Of a stretch of DNA of 64,000 bases, positions 40,533 through 50,357 are shown in pieces (within the stretch, counting starts at the first letter, position 1; the number at the start of each line of letters is the position of its first letter). Below the pieces are notes generated by a model, which made no database searches, was not told where the DNA came from, and saw nothing but the letters and a program-made list of their open reading frames with translations. This DNA comes from Cryptosporidium bovis (Eukaryota; Apicomplexa; Conoidasida; Eucoccidiorida; Cryptosporidiidae), in contig VHIT02000030.1 of NCBI GenBank assembly GCA_009768925.2, positions 100,820 to 164,819 of the forward strand. The letters run 5' to 3'. A program made the translations under genes and the position numbers.

Positions 40533-40852
40533 GTAACTTGAATGTTGCCAGTGTTGGTTAAACCTCTAAAGACGAATGGACTTCATGTAAGCATGTCCAA
40601 TTTTTTTGTTCGTATTTATATTACATATCAGCCTTATCCACTAGTGTTAATCAATATGTTTATTCTCCATTTTAACTAGAAAGTGAACTAATAAACAAAA
40701 TGTGACAAATTTGAGGAATAAATTAGTAGGAAAATAAGTAAAAAGAGTGAATTAAATACTATATCCTTTTTTGTTTTTTGGTATTCTTCCTTAATGAAAG
40801 CTCCAAAACTTGAATTTATTCATAATGTAAGCCGTTAAATATTGATCTCAGC
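40533..40852. other. Convergent 3' region
   Basis: 320 bp between two stop codons; nothing recognised. Confidence 0.6.
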
Positions 40853-41842
40853 TTAGGTTTTTGTTATCTTAATTGCCCAGTTATTGCAGTCAAAATAAGT
40901 TTCTGTAATAGAAACCTCGCATCTACATCCACTACTCCCTTCATAACGAATACCCTCCTTTTCTTGGTACATTCTAATTCCTTTCTCACACATTTCAATC
41001 ACCTCACTCCTCTCGAACAAATGATAATACCGTTGCAGAGTTATAAGATATTTGTCTGGCAACACCTTTTGAACTTTAAGCTTTTTGCCTCCATCATCCG
41101 TTTTTTCATTCTCTATTATCGGCTCCTCTATATTATGGCTATATTGAGTGTTGCCATTGCTACTACCACCAACTGTATTAATTTCATCTATGTCGGTTTC
41201 TTTGAGGTACTTTTTTTGAAAATGCCAAGGAACCATGGTGTCCTTAGTCGAAAAACTTCTTGCACCAACTGTACCTTCTTTTTGTTCAAATGCCCAAACA
41301 TATACCAATAATATTCCTCCTTTTCGTAAGCATCTTATTAATTCGGAAACGGCTTCATATCTCCTTTCAGGCGTAGACAAATGGTGCAATACTGCAATGC
41401 ATACAATTCCGTCAAATGTATTTGATCTTAGATTGAGTCTGATGCAATCATCTATAAATACCTCTAATAAGCTGTTTCTTTTTTTAGCCGAATCTAGTAG
41501 TGATTTGCATCTATCTGTTCCCAAAAAAAACGCTTTTGATTCCTTAACGCAGTCCATAAATCTTCCATTTCCACATCCTACATCTAATAATAGCGAGCCA
41601 GGACCAAATGACGACAGAAACTCCTTCACATTTGGCCATGCTATGCCTCTTGTATGGGAAAAATGTTCTGCCATTTTTTCGTATATTTCATGTACATACT
41701 TTTCCTCTAATTCGCTTCCTTTATCTCGCAATACCTGGCCTTTTTCGTCCAATAATTCTGGAACCAACTCTGATAATGGTTTGCATGTTTTGTCCGATGG
41801 ACATATATTACATACTATTTTATTCCCCTTTTTCTTAGTCAT
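40853..41842 (-). CDS. TRM9: tRNA (uridine wobble) carboxymethyl methyltransferase TRM9-like
   Basis: 329 residues from the ATG at 41842. Trm9 uses SAM to methylate carboxymethyl-uridine at the wobble position of certain tRNAs, with partner Trm112. The N-terminus has Cys pairs (CNICPSDKTC). The core starts EKYVHEIYEKMAEHFSHTRGIAWPNV, the Trm9/ALKBH8 pattern. SAM motif I, LLDVGCGNGRF, is at 85-95, acidic motif LGTDRC follows, then CIAVLHHLSTPERR and GGILLVYVWAFEQ. The motif KDTMVPWHF is typical, as is the C-terminal YYHLFERSEV..MC and a final NWAIKITK. There is no AlkB or RRM domain, so it is Trm9-like rather than ALKBH8. Confidence 0.94.
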   Translation of the reverse strand: MTKKKGNKIVCNICPSDKTCKPLSELVPELLDEKGQVLRDKGSELEEKYVHEIYEKMAEHFSHTRGIAWPNVKEFLSSFGPGSLLLDVGCGNGRFMDCVKESKAFFLGTDRCKSLLDSAKKRNSLLEVFIDDCIRLNLRSNTFDGIVCIAVLHHLSTPERRYEAVSELIRCLRKGGILLVYVWAFEQKEGTVGARSFSTKDTMVPWHFQKKYLKETDIDEINTVGGSSNGNTQYSHNIEEPIIENEKTDDGGKKLKVQKVLPDKYLITLQRYYHLFERSEVIEMCEKGIRMYQEKEGIRYEGSSGCRCEVSITETYFDCNNWAIKITKT

Positions 41843-42373
41843 ATTTAACAATGCATCCGTTTTACTTTATATTCATAAATAAGTGTATATTATTGGTTAC
41901 TGTTTAATATACCCAAATAAATCCTATTTTATCGTTCAGTGTATGTTTAAATTTATCTTTAAATAACCAATTGAAAGCTAGACAACTTTTTTCATATAAA
42001 GAAATTTTTCTGTCTTTTCATGATCTTTGTTTAATCACTTTATTTCCCTGGATCCATTATTTTCTTATTCATAAGACCACGCTTTATTTGCCGGTACATT
42101 GTAAACTAATTCGCTTGTGGCGGGCATAACATGCAGTTAAGTACTAATTAACGCATACAAATAATGGCTGTTAGAGGTTTGTTTTCATTCAACAAAAAAT
42201 AGAAATAATGCAGACAAAATCTATTAGTATTATAAATACAAAGATATAAATGAAGACCTCTCGTGCAATAGAATGAAAAGTTATAGTTGATATTTGAAAA
42301 AGTAGTCATGAAATAGTTGTATGTAGATTACTTTCCGAAAATTTTACATAGAATAAACTTTTTGTCAGAATGG
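41843..42373. other. Upstream region of TRM9
   Basis: 531 bp between the TRM9 start and the PRP16 stop; AT-rich, nothing recognised. Confidence 0.55.
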
Positions 42374-45300
42374 TTAAAAGTCGAAGGAAAGAGTGTTTTT
42401 ATTCGACAAATTTTTTGCTTTAATTGAGGACAGGTTACATTTTTCAGTGACTTTCTTGTTCCTAGAATTTAGACCAAAATCACTATTTTTATTGCTATCA
42501 TCATTACTGACTGTATTACGGTCATAATTATCATTGCTTTTCTCCCCGCAAATATTTCCACCTTTAATAAAAGAGTTACTATTTTGAGTAACTTCACTTT
42601 TAGAGACAGAACCTTCGTTCCCAATATACTTTGATGACTCAAAAACACTTGATTTAAAAATGCAAGGAGCATATAAAAGAAGCCAATCTGTTTCAACAGC
42701 AGATACTGTGTTCATATACTCCTTGGAGGTGATTAAAACCTCATGATATATAACGTAGTCAGGATTCACACCAGAATAGAACAAGGAACTATTTGGATGA
42801 ACGTAAGCAGGAGCAGAGGTAATCAAATTAATATATTGTCCGATTCCGTGCATTTTACCAGAATTGTAAAAAAAACCACTGCAAAAAGATTTTCTCACGT
42901 TCTCCCATGAATTATAGTTAATTTTCCATAAACTTCCATCCTGAATTGGCTTTAAGTTAGAATCACTATTTAAATAAATATCATATATTTGAAAAAAGAT
43001 ATCTTGAACACGTAATAAAGCTTTTTGGTGGATATAATGTTTTTCTGACCATTTTTGAGAAGATTTGTTTCGTTTCCATTGAAGAAACACATTTAAGAGT
43101 GTTAAATGGTCACTTTCTGGTACAGAAAACTTTTCCCTACTTGATTCAGCCTCATCAATCCTGTCTTTCGGTCTAAAAAATATACTTGGAACAGATAGCA
43201 TGGATACAATAATGATAACTTCAATTACACAGTCTAAATCCTTAGCAGTAATAAGTGCTTTAGATAAGGGAGGATCTAGTGGATACCTTGACATTTTAAT
43301 ACCTAATTCTGTTAAGTTTCCTTTATCGTCAAGTGCACCTAGAGACCAAAGATTGAATAATGACAATACTATAGATGATTGAGACGGAGGATCTATAAAT
43401 GGAAAAGAAAATATATCCTCAGATCCAAGAGTTTTAAGAAGTAATACAACATTTGAAAGATTTGTTCTTTGTATTTCTGGAACACTATTTTCAAATAAAT
43501 CAGCATAATATGTGTTTTCAGTATACATTCTATAACATACACCAGGTGATACTCTTCCTGCTCTTCCACTCCTTTGAGACGCATTTGCCTTGCTTATTGG
43601 TGTTATTTGCAATGAATCCATTCCCATTTTTGGGTTGTATACCTTAACCTTACAAAGTCCTGAATCAATCACATATTTTATTCCATCCAAAGTCAAAGAA
43701 GTTTCTGCAATATTAGTTGCCACAATTACTTTTCTGTATTTACTAGGTTTGAATATTTTGGCCTGGAGATCTGACGGAAGTTGTGAATATATTGGAAGTA
43801 TAAGTAATGGTTCAATACCTTCAGGTATTAACTTTTCCAATTTTTCAGTAATCAAGTAGCATGTAGCTTCAATGTCATCCTGGCCAGTCATAAATATTAA
43901 TATATCACTTTTTTCACCTTTATTCAAGTATTTTACTGGATTGCTACAATGTATCTTTAAACACTGTATTGCAGCAGCCTCTATGTAGTCTTCAGGAAAG
44001 TATCTAAGATACTCAATATCTACAGGGAAAACTCTTCCCGGTATTTTAAATACAGGAGCATTACCAAAAAAACTTGATAGTTTTTCGGAATCCATAGTTG
44101 CTGATGTGACTATCAGTCTAAAATCACTCCTATAACTCAGCACACCTCTAAATATTCCAAATAGCACGTCAGTATTCAAACTTCTTTCATGTGCTTCATC
44201 CATAATAATTACACTATACTTGTCTAACTCTGGATCATTTAAACTTTCTCTCATAAGCACACCATCAGTCATGTACTTAATTACCGTTTCCTTGCTTGTA
44301 AGATCTTCAAATCTAATAGAGTAGCCTACTTCACTACCTAATTTAACACCCATCTCTTCGGATACTCTCTTTGCTACACTCACCGCCGCTACTCTTCTAG
44401 GTTGTGTACATCCTATAATTCCTCTTTTGCTGTATCCATATTCGTGTAAATACTGAGTTATTTGTGTTGTTTTACCACTTCCCGTTTCACCAACCAGAAT
44501 CACTACGATATTTTCATTAATTAGCTTCATTAGTGGATCTTTAACTTTATAAACTGGCAATTCCTTTCTTTTGTTTATTATTTCATTATGACTACTATTG
44601 CTTTCTGATATTAAACTTGCAAAACTTTTTTCATTGTTCATTTTTACTTTATCACCTGTTTCCATTTCCCCCTCTTTATTATTGTACACTTCATCCTCAT
44701 TTCTCTTTCCAACACCCAACAAAGCTCCCATTTTTGTGTCATTTAACTCCCAAAATCTCTCACGCATCTTAGTACTATTTTCCTTTATTTTCATATTTTT
44801 CAATACTAAACTCCCATTTCTTGCCATTTTTGCTATATCACTTGTTTTATCCTTAACTATGCTAAAATTACTGTGTAATCCAGCAATGTTCTCATTACTA
44901 CTCCTTATATTGCTATCCTTGTCTCTATATTCATAACCTCTTAAATTTAAACCAGTTGAAATTAAATCTCTGTAACTGACCAAAAAACTTGGATAGTCTA
45001 CTAAGAGTGATATGTTTACTCTTTTTTCTACATTCTCATTGTAATCCAAATCATCCATAAACAAGTGATCCTTCTTTTCAGCTATCTCAGAATCGAATAA
45101 AACCCCAGAATTACCTAGTCTACTCAACTCCCATCTTTGATTGTCTATGTTTCCCTGCATTCTTTTATAGCTAACCCTCTCTCTCCTTCTTTTTCTTCCA
45201 CTCTCTTCTTTCTCAGTTGCTCCACCCTCTACATTCTTCCTCAATTCACCTCTATTTGAAACATAGTCCAACAACTCTATATGGTCATTTAACACGCTAG

Positions 45301-45376
45301 AGAAACCATCCTCAAAAGAGTCGTACCATATTCTGTCTATTTGAGAAGATAAATCATCACTGTTTTCTAGTAACAT
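42374..45376 (-). CDS. PRP16: DEAH-box splicing helicase PRP16 (DHX38)
   Basis: 1000 residues, ATG at 45376 (one codon inside the open frame, which begins with GTG). Prp16 remodels the spliceosome after the first splicing step. The N-terminal 270 residues are charged and poorly conserved. The helicase core has GETGSGKTTQ (about 294-303), TQPRRVAA, DEAH at 393-396, SATMDSEKLSSFFG, the LIFMTGQDDIEAT motif, and QRSGRAGR. Subfamily evidence: PIYSQLPSDLQAKIF, MGMDSLQITPISKANASQRSGRAG, SVPSIFFRPKDR and the C-terminal MHGIGQYINL, all closer to Prp16 than to Prp2 or Prp22 (no S1 domain). The tail from 920 on is Asn/Ser/Lys-rich. It is consistent with a genome that keeps spliced genes such as those nearby. 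Confidence 0.93.
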   Translation of the reverse strand: MLLENSDDLSSQIDRIWYDSFEDGFSSVLNDHIELLDYVSNRGELRKNVEGGATEKEESGRKRRRERVSYKRMQGNIDNQRWELSRLGNSGVLFDSEIAEKKDHLFMDDLDYNENVEKRVNISLLVDYPSFLVSYRDLISTGLNLRGYEYRDKDSNIRSSNENIAGLHSNFSIVKDKTSDIAKMARNGSLVLKNMKIKENSTKMRERFWELNDTKMGALLGVGKRNEDEVYNNKEGEMETGDKVKMNNEKSFASLISESNSSHNEIINKRKELPVYKVKDPLMKLINENIVVILVGETGSGKTTQITQYLHEYGYSKRGIIGCTQPRRVAAVSVAKRVSEEMGVKLGSEVGYSIRFEDLTSKETVIKYMTDGVLMRESLNDPELDKYSVIIMDEAHERSLNTDVLFGIFRGVLSYRSDFRLIVTSATMDSEKLSSFFGNAPVFKIPGRVFPVDIEYLRYFPEDYIEAAAIQCLKIHCSNPVKYLNKGEKSDILIFMTGQDDIEATCYLITEKLEKLIPEGIEPLLILPIYSQLPSDLQAKIFKPSKYRKVIVATNIAETSLTLDGIKYVIDSGLCKVKVYNPKMGMDSLQITPISKANASQRSGRAGRVSPGVCYRMYTENTYYADLFENSVPEIQRTNLSNVVLLLKTLGSEDIFSFPFIDPPSQSSIVLSLFNLWSLGALDDKGNLTELGIKMSRYPLDPPLSKALITAKDLDCVIEVIIIVSMLSVPSIFFRPKDRIDEAESSREKFSVPESDHLTLLNVFLQWKRNKSSQKWSEKHYIHQKALLRVQDIFFQIYDIYLNSDSNLKPIQDGSLWKINYNSWENVRKSFCSGFFYNSGKMHGIGQYINLITSAPAYVHPNSSLFYSGVNPDYVIYHEVLITSKEYMNTVSAVETDWLLLYAPCIFKSSVFESSKYIGNEGSVSKSEVTQNSNSFIKGGNICGEKSNDNYDRNTVSNDDSNKNSDFGLNSRNKKVTEKCNLSSIKAKNLSNKNTLSFDF

Positions 45377-45935
45377 CACACTCAGATAGCAATATACATC
45401 GATACTGCATAAATATTGTTTTATTACTGATATTTACTTATTTATTTATTTACTAATATATTTATTTACTATGTTTTCATTTTTTTTACCGGTACTTGCC
45501 TATTTCTAACACTATTGAAATATAGATCCTATTAATTCGGGCGCCGAGACATCTAAATGGTCTATTAGGAGAAGCATGGCATGCGCAAAAAATGCATGTA
45601 AGTATACAATGCAAGAAAAAACCAGGCAAAAGACGTTAGAAATTAAAATTATAAATGATCAGATACTGAAAAATATCTGTCCAATCTGTCTATATCGAGT
45701 CTATCCACAATACTACTATGTATGTAGATATCTATGTTATCTGTCCATACTATTTCACATTTGCCATCCAAATTGATTATTTTATTTTATATTCACCATC
45801 TACTAAAGTGATGAAATATTGGTATCTAAAATAACCAAAAGGCAAAAAAACAAGTTCTACATATATACATTACACCAAGTTACAGGTAATAAACATTGTA
45901 AAAAATGAAATATAAAGAAAATATGTTCTGATGTG
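45377..45935. other. Upstream region of PRP16
   Basis: 559 bp between the PRP16 start and the cyclin stop, with a GGCGCC at 45540-45545. The plus frame at 45576-45776 is not convincing. Confidence 0.55.
45540..45545. promoter_or_regulatory. E2F-like GGCGCC palindrome
   Basis: Context CGGGCGCCGAGAC, 164 bp upstream of the PRP16 ATG. Confidence 0.4.
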
Positions 45936-48251
45936 TCAGAAATGACCATTCCCCCCTCCCAAAAGCGGAGAGTTAGTAGCGGTAGAACAGGTTGTATATA
46001 GGTGTTGGTAGTCATCGCCTCCTCTATTATTGAGATGTATATGGTGATGTCCTAAATAGTTGTTAAATGTCTGAATATTACCAAGAGCAGTGTTGTTTAT
46101 AGCATTTCCATGAATGTTAGTATTATTATTGCCATTCTTGTGACAAAACTTTAATCCAAGGCTGTCTCTAACTAATTTGCTTTGATCGTACTGTATCCTA
46201 AGAGCAAGCTCATCATCGTTAACTACTAAAAATCTACCATTACCATTACTACTACTGGTACTGGTGGTGCCATCGTCCAGATGATAGTTTTGACTACCTT
46301 GTAACTGCCCCTTGTACATAATGTGTCCTCCCAATTTGTTGTTAAGACCAATATTCTTCACTAAATAGCATCCTGTTTGAGAAAAAGAAGATCGTTTTTC
46401 ATCCAAACTTCTCGTGCTATTACCAGAAGCAATTCCACCATTAATTGAGTAGAAAATTGGTGAGCATTGAAAAGATCCAGGAGAACCATTTGTTGAACTA
46501 AATGTGGAATGTGGAGATACCGGAATAGAATTCGGAGAAGATATTGAAAAAGGATTCATTATATTCGGTTGGTTCATCCTTGAATGCATTGCGATGAGAG
46601 TTGATATTCTCAATCCATTTAAAAACTTGTCCGGAATTATGTGATGCTTATGTATTAGAATCACTCCAGAGGCCGACTCATCACAAGGAACAGCACTAAA
46701 TTGCGAGAACAGTTTATGTACGCTACTACCATTGTTGCTATTCTTATTAATGCAACTGCCGTTATTTCCTCCTCCCCCAATACTACCATTATTTCCTCCT
46801 TTATTGCCACTGCCCTGCACCCCGTTACTCTCCATAGACTGGATTGTTTCCATAGACACTGAAGTTATTCTCCTTATTAGAGGGTCTAAATATGGCATGT
46901 ATGGTCTTATACCGGTATCATAATCTAATAGACAAAGACTGTTGTACAAAATGTTTTGGTGCGAAGGGAGTTGAAGTATTGGGTCATAACTAGTGAGTAT
47001 ATTTATTAATATAGATGCGGATATTCTGCTTCCAGGTATGAGTAAATTTATGCCAGAATACAAAGCGAGTTCGTGAGCAAACATTATCTTCTCAAAAAGA
47101 TAGGCGTAGTCTATTTTGTCTCTTATTCCTAAAATGGCCTGTCCAACAGTAGTACTAATGCCTATCCTTCTAACCCAGCAGGATCCCATCCCCATTTTCC
47201 TATAGGAAGAGGAAAAACAGTAGTTATCAATGTTACTTTCATGATAGCCACCGCCGCCATATTCAACGCTGGAACCTGATTCGGCCCCAGCTCTCTTCAA
47301 GTAATCACATCCACTTCCGTTCAAATTAACACATCCATCATGAAAGCAACCCTCCTTATTTTGAGCCAATATCCCGCACATTCCTGTTCCGGATTGAACA
47401 GTGTGACCACCTCCTAATTCATCCATTGTTTTCTGTTGTTGAACTGCTGGAGAACCGCCTAAACCGCCCCCACCAGACAAGGAAATATCCGAGAGGGAAG
47501 AAATGAGGGACTCGATCAAATGCTTTAGCCTTGATAAGTAATGAAGTGTCATGTGGGCAGGCGTCTTATTCAAGAGGGAAGGTCCACCATATTTTGAGGT
47601 CTGAACAAGAAGTTGAATCTGCATCTCAACTATATCTCTACTTGATCTTATGATCCCGCTGCTTTGAACAAATCTTTGTAAAGGAGGCAAACCCGGGCAG
47701 TGCTTCCTATCATGACATTCCCCAAGACACTCACCCAGAGATGCTGCTGTAACTACTGCAGCCGCAAATGTTGCAGCCAAGGAACTTCTGTCCAATCTTC
47801 TCCTTGAAACGGGGTCTCTTTCTAAACAAAACATAAATTGATCGATTAAACTTGTAGCTATATGAAAAGTACTCTTTTCCCAGGCGAGGCGATGTGCCAC
47901 GTCACTTATCCAACTCATCACAAGTTGTCTTTGGTCGAGCTGCAAAAAACATCCTGAATCTGTATACACGCTGTGGTGAACTTGAGCGAGTCTCTCTCTT
48001 CTATATAAGTCCTCCCAATCAATTAAACTCATAGTCAAAGATTCTTTTGGCAATATATCCTGAAATCTCCCAGATACCATCCATCTTCTGCATGTAGAGA
48101 ATACTGTTGTACCTCCCATACCACTACTATTGCATGGATTTACACTTGCATTTGAAAAATTACTCCCCAATGCTACTTTATCATTCACGTTGTTCTGGCC
48201 ATTAACTCCAATTCCATTTTCACAATGACGACAAACGTTCTTATCTTCCAT
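45936..48251 (-). CDS. Large cyclin
   Basis: 771 residues from the ATG at 48251 (the frame extends two codons up only with GTG). A cyclin N-terminal box lies at about 80-235: LIDWEDLYRRERLAQVHH, then RQLVMSWISDVAHRLAWEKSTFHIATSLIDQFM, matching the cyclin pattern of a WI..V helix followed by A..L.DRF. A cluster of alanines (SSLAATFAAAVVTAASLGE) corresponds to the usual LLAxAxxxIAxKxEE helix, with a divergent end. A second helical part at 380-470 (FAHELALYSGINLLIPGSR...) may be the C-terminal cyclin fold. The rest is glycine-, serine- and asparagine-rich. I cannot say which CDK it partners; size and divergence make it parasite-specific. Confidence 0.75.
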   Translation of the reverse strand: MEDKNVCRHCENGIGVNGQNNVNDKVALGSNFSNASVNPCNSSGMGGTTVFSTCRRWMVSGRFQDILPKESLTMSLIDWEDLYRRERLAQVHHSVYTDSGCFLQLDQRQLVMSWISDVAHRLAWEKSTFHIATSLIDQFMFCLERDPVSRRRLDRSSLAATFAAAVVTAASLGECLGECHDRKHCPGLPPLQRFVQSSGIIRSSRDIVEMQIQLLVQTSKYGGPSLLNKTPAHMTLHYLSRLKHLIESLISSLSDISLSGGGGLGGSPAVQQQKTMDELGGGHTVQSGTGMCGILAQNKEGCFHDGCVNLNGSGCDYLKRAGAESGSSVEYGGGGYHESNIDNYCFSSSYRKMGMGSCWVRRIGISTTVGQAILGIRDKIDYAYLFEKIMFAHELALYSGINLLIPGSRISASILINILTSYDPILQLPSHQNILYNSLCLLDYDTGIRPYMPYLDPLIRRITSVSMETIQSMESNGVQGSGNKGGNNGSIGGGGNNGSCINKNSNNGSSVHKLFSQFSAVPCDESASGVILIHKHHIIPDKFLNGLRISTLIAMHSRMNQPNIMNPFSISSPNSIPVSPHSTFSSTNGSPGSFQCSPIFYSINGGIASGNSTRSLDEKRSSFSQTGCYLVKNIGLNNKLGGHIMYKGQLQGSQNYHLDDGTTSTSSSNGNGRFLVVNDDELALRIQYDQSKLVRDSLGLKFCHKNGNNNTNIHGNAINNTALGNIQTFNNYLGHHHIHLNNRGGDDYQHLYTTCSTATNSPLLGGGNGHF

Positions 48252-48306
48252 TTTCACATATAAATCAATATACTATACAATCATGTACACATATATATAT
48301 ATGTAC

Positions 48307-48327
<21 letters not shown>

Positions 48328-48337
<10 letters not shown>

Positions 48338-48382
48338 ATATACATAATATATATTATATATATTATGTATATTATATATATA
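48328..48382. repeat. 26-bp perfect inverted repeat in TA-rich tract
   Basis: Bases 48328-48353 are an exact reverse complement of 48357-48382 around a 3-bp centre. The arms include the non-alternating words TACATA/TATGTA, so this is more than plain TA repetition. It lies 77 bp upstream of the cyclin ATG and could form a cruciform. Confidence 0.85.
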
Positions 48383-49692
48383 CATATACATATACATACA
48401 TATATCTACACATATATTTCATGTATATACATACAATATAAATGTATATATTATATTATCTGTTACCCTTCGGTTTGAAAAGTACTCTATTTACTTGTCT
48501 GTATACCAAATAATTGCACCTTCTATCCCACTAACTTATGCTAAATGTACTTGATTAAAAGGAGATACAGTTTAAGTATTATAATTATACACTAACTAGT
48601 AACTCAACATTCAAAAAGTAGATCAAAAATGTAATGTACCACTTTTACAATCCCCAAATAATGCATATAGCTCTCTATGCTGAAAGATGGTATAAACTAA
48701 GTATATTCTATTTAAATATATGTGCAGATTTAAATATAAATATGATTAGTTAAAATTACACAGTCTAGTCCTCGATATTACGCCTTTTGTCCTGTTTATG
48801 ATTTTCACGTTCTTACAGGTTATTATATCCCTCTTTCAGCGAACTAACAATTTTATATTCCAAAGTAAAAAAAAGATTACCTTCACTTTCCTATAACCTT
48901 ATTATTTCATCTGTATTATTGATTTGTTGTTTATTATTATTATTATTACTGTTGTAGCTTTTAATACAAACAAATGCTATCAATATACAAAATATTGCTG
49001 GCCTATTACAATACAAATTTATTTATTTAAATTCCGTATCCATTTAAGTTTATATCCTCAAGATTCAAATGGGGTGTCGAATTTTTGCCTTACTGAATCC
49101 TTCCTCTTTTTTATTTGTTATCCTTTTTTGTACTTAACAATAATTATATTTTTTGGCGTCAATTTATATTGGTAAATTAAATTTGAGAAAATAAAATAAT
49201 GAAACACGTACGGATATACATGATCATCAAAAATCTTTCTCCCAAGTAAATAGCCTCACTTTTTACCTATTTATTATTTATGTCTCCTAGACACATTATT
49301 CATCATTATTTACTATGTGTCTTTTAATTATATATCCCATTAATATCCGCTCATTTCTCCTCTTTACTCCACACACTAGTGCATCTTGAGACGGCACATT
49401 AGCGCCAAAATAACGTCGATACTCTAAAGATATTTATATGTAATACTAGGTTTTTTCCTTTTTAAAAAGAGAGCATTTGGGGATCTTTCTTCACATTGAC
49501 AAAATAGTGCCTCATCTTAGCTGTTTGAATTTTGTTTTCATTGATACTCTTTTTCTCATCGTTTCTCACACAGTCGTTTAGACATGTATCGTTGTCTGTT
49601 AGCCTTGTATTTTTACTTCCATTTGTGACAAAACTTACTCCTTTTTTCGGGTAAACTTATATTTTCATCCCTTTCCGCAATCTATGCCGAGC

Positions 49693-49783
49693 TTTGCCCC
49701 CTCCGTGTCTAACTAATCTCTTTAGGGGGTAGGCAAATTAGAAGATGTTACAATTTTTTTGAGGCTACTCGCTCCACGAGTCC
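49693..49783 (+). ncRNA. Candidate Sm-class small RNA, 3' part
   Basis: Read on the plus strand: a stem-loop (TTTGCC+CCCT at 49693-49702 pairing with AGGGG+GGCAAA at 49724-49737, with a 3-nt bulge), then a single-stranded stretch, an Sm-site-like AATTTTTTTG at 49752-49761, then a terminal hairpin GG(ct)ACTCG-ctcca-CGAGTCC at 49763-49783. Sm site followed by a 3' hairpin is the layout of U-type snRNAs; the end resembles U5. However, I do not find U5 loop 1 or the 5' signatures of U1, U2, U4 or U6, so identity and 5' end are unknown. Confidence 0.3.
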
Positions 49784-50357
49784 TAACTCATTGACCTCCA
49801 CTACCTGCTTCAATACCAAGAACAAATCGGTGAAAAAACGTAATAAAAAAATGGAGAAATTAATAATTTAATAATTAAGTAGAGAAAATAGATAAAAATA
49901 TCTAATTGAAACACTTATAATCAATAATAAATTCTATACTGAACAACGGTGAACAATAATTATAACTCCATCATTCTGGTAAATATTACCAAAAGAAAAA
50001 TAATAATATATTGAATTCACATACAAACTAGTGCATTTTTCCATTTTCTATAAAATGTGTGTATTTATTTGATTTATTTACAATGCATTAATTTAATAAT
50101 ACTCGTTCTTCTTTTGAAATTCAAATACTCATTTCTTCATTGTATTATATATTTTACCCACAAATTTAATGATCAGATGGAATCAAATAGATTAAATAGT
50201 CATATATATACATAAATAAGTGCATACAATAAAAATGCATGCCCCACAGTTTTTAGCACTTACATATTTTATATTAACAGTAATGTGTGTAAATAAATCA
50301 ATATAATTTGGTATTATTAAAATACTTAGAGGGCTTTGGCATCTATAATACATACTT

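Larger units (their letters stand above)
48252..50357. other. Intergenic region, 2.1 kb
   Basis: The longest gene-free stretch. It holds TA-rich repeats near 48290-48420 including a long inverted repeat, and an snRNA-like element near 49.7 kb (both listed). Short frames (48924-49175, 50192-50455) look incidental. Confidence 0.5.
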
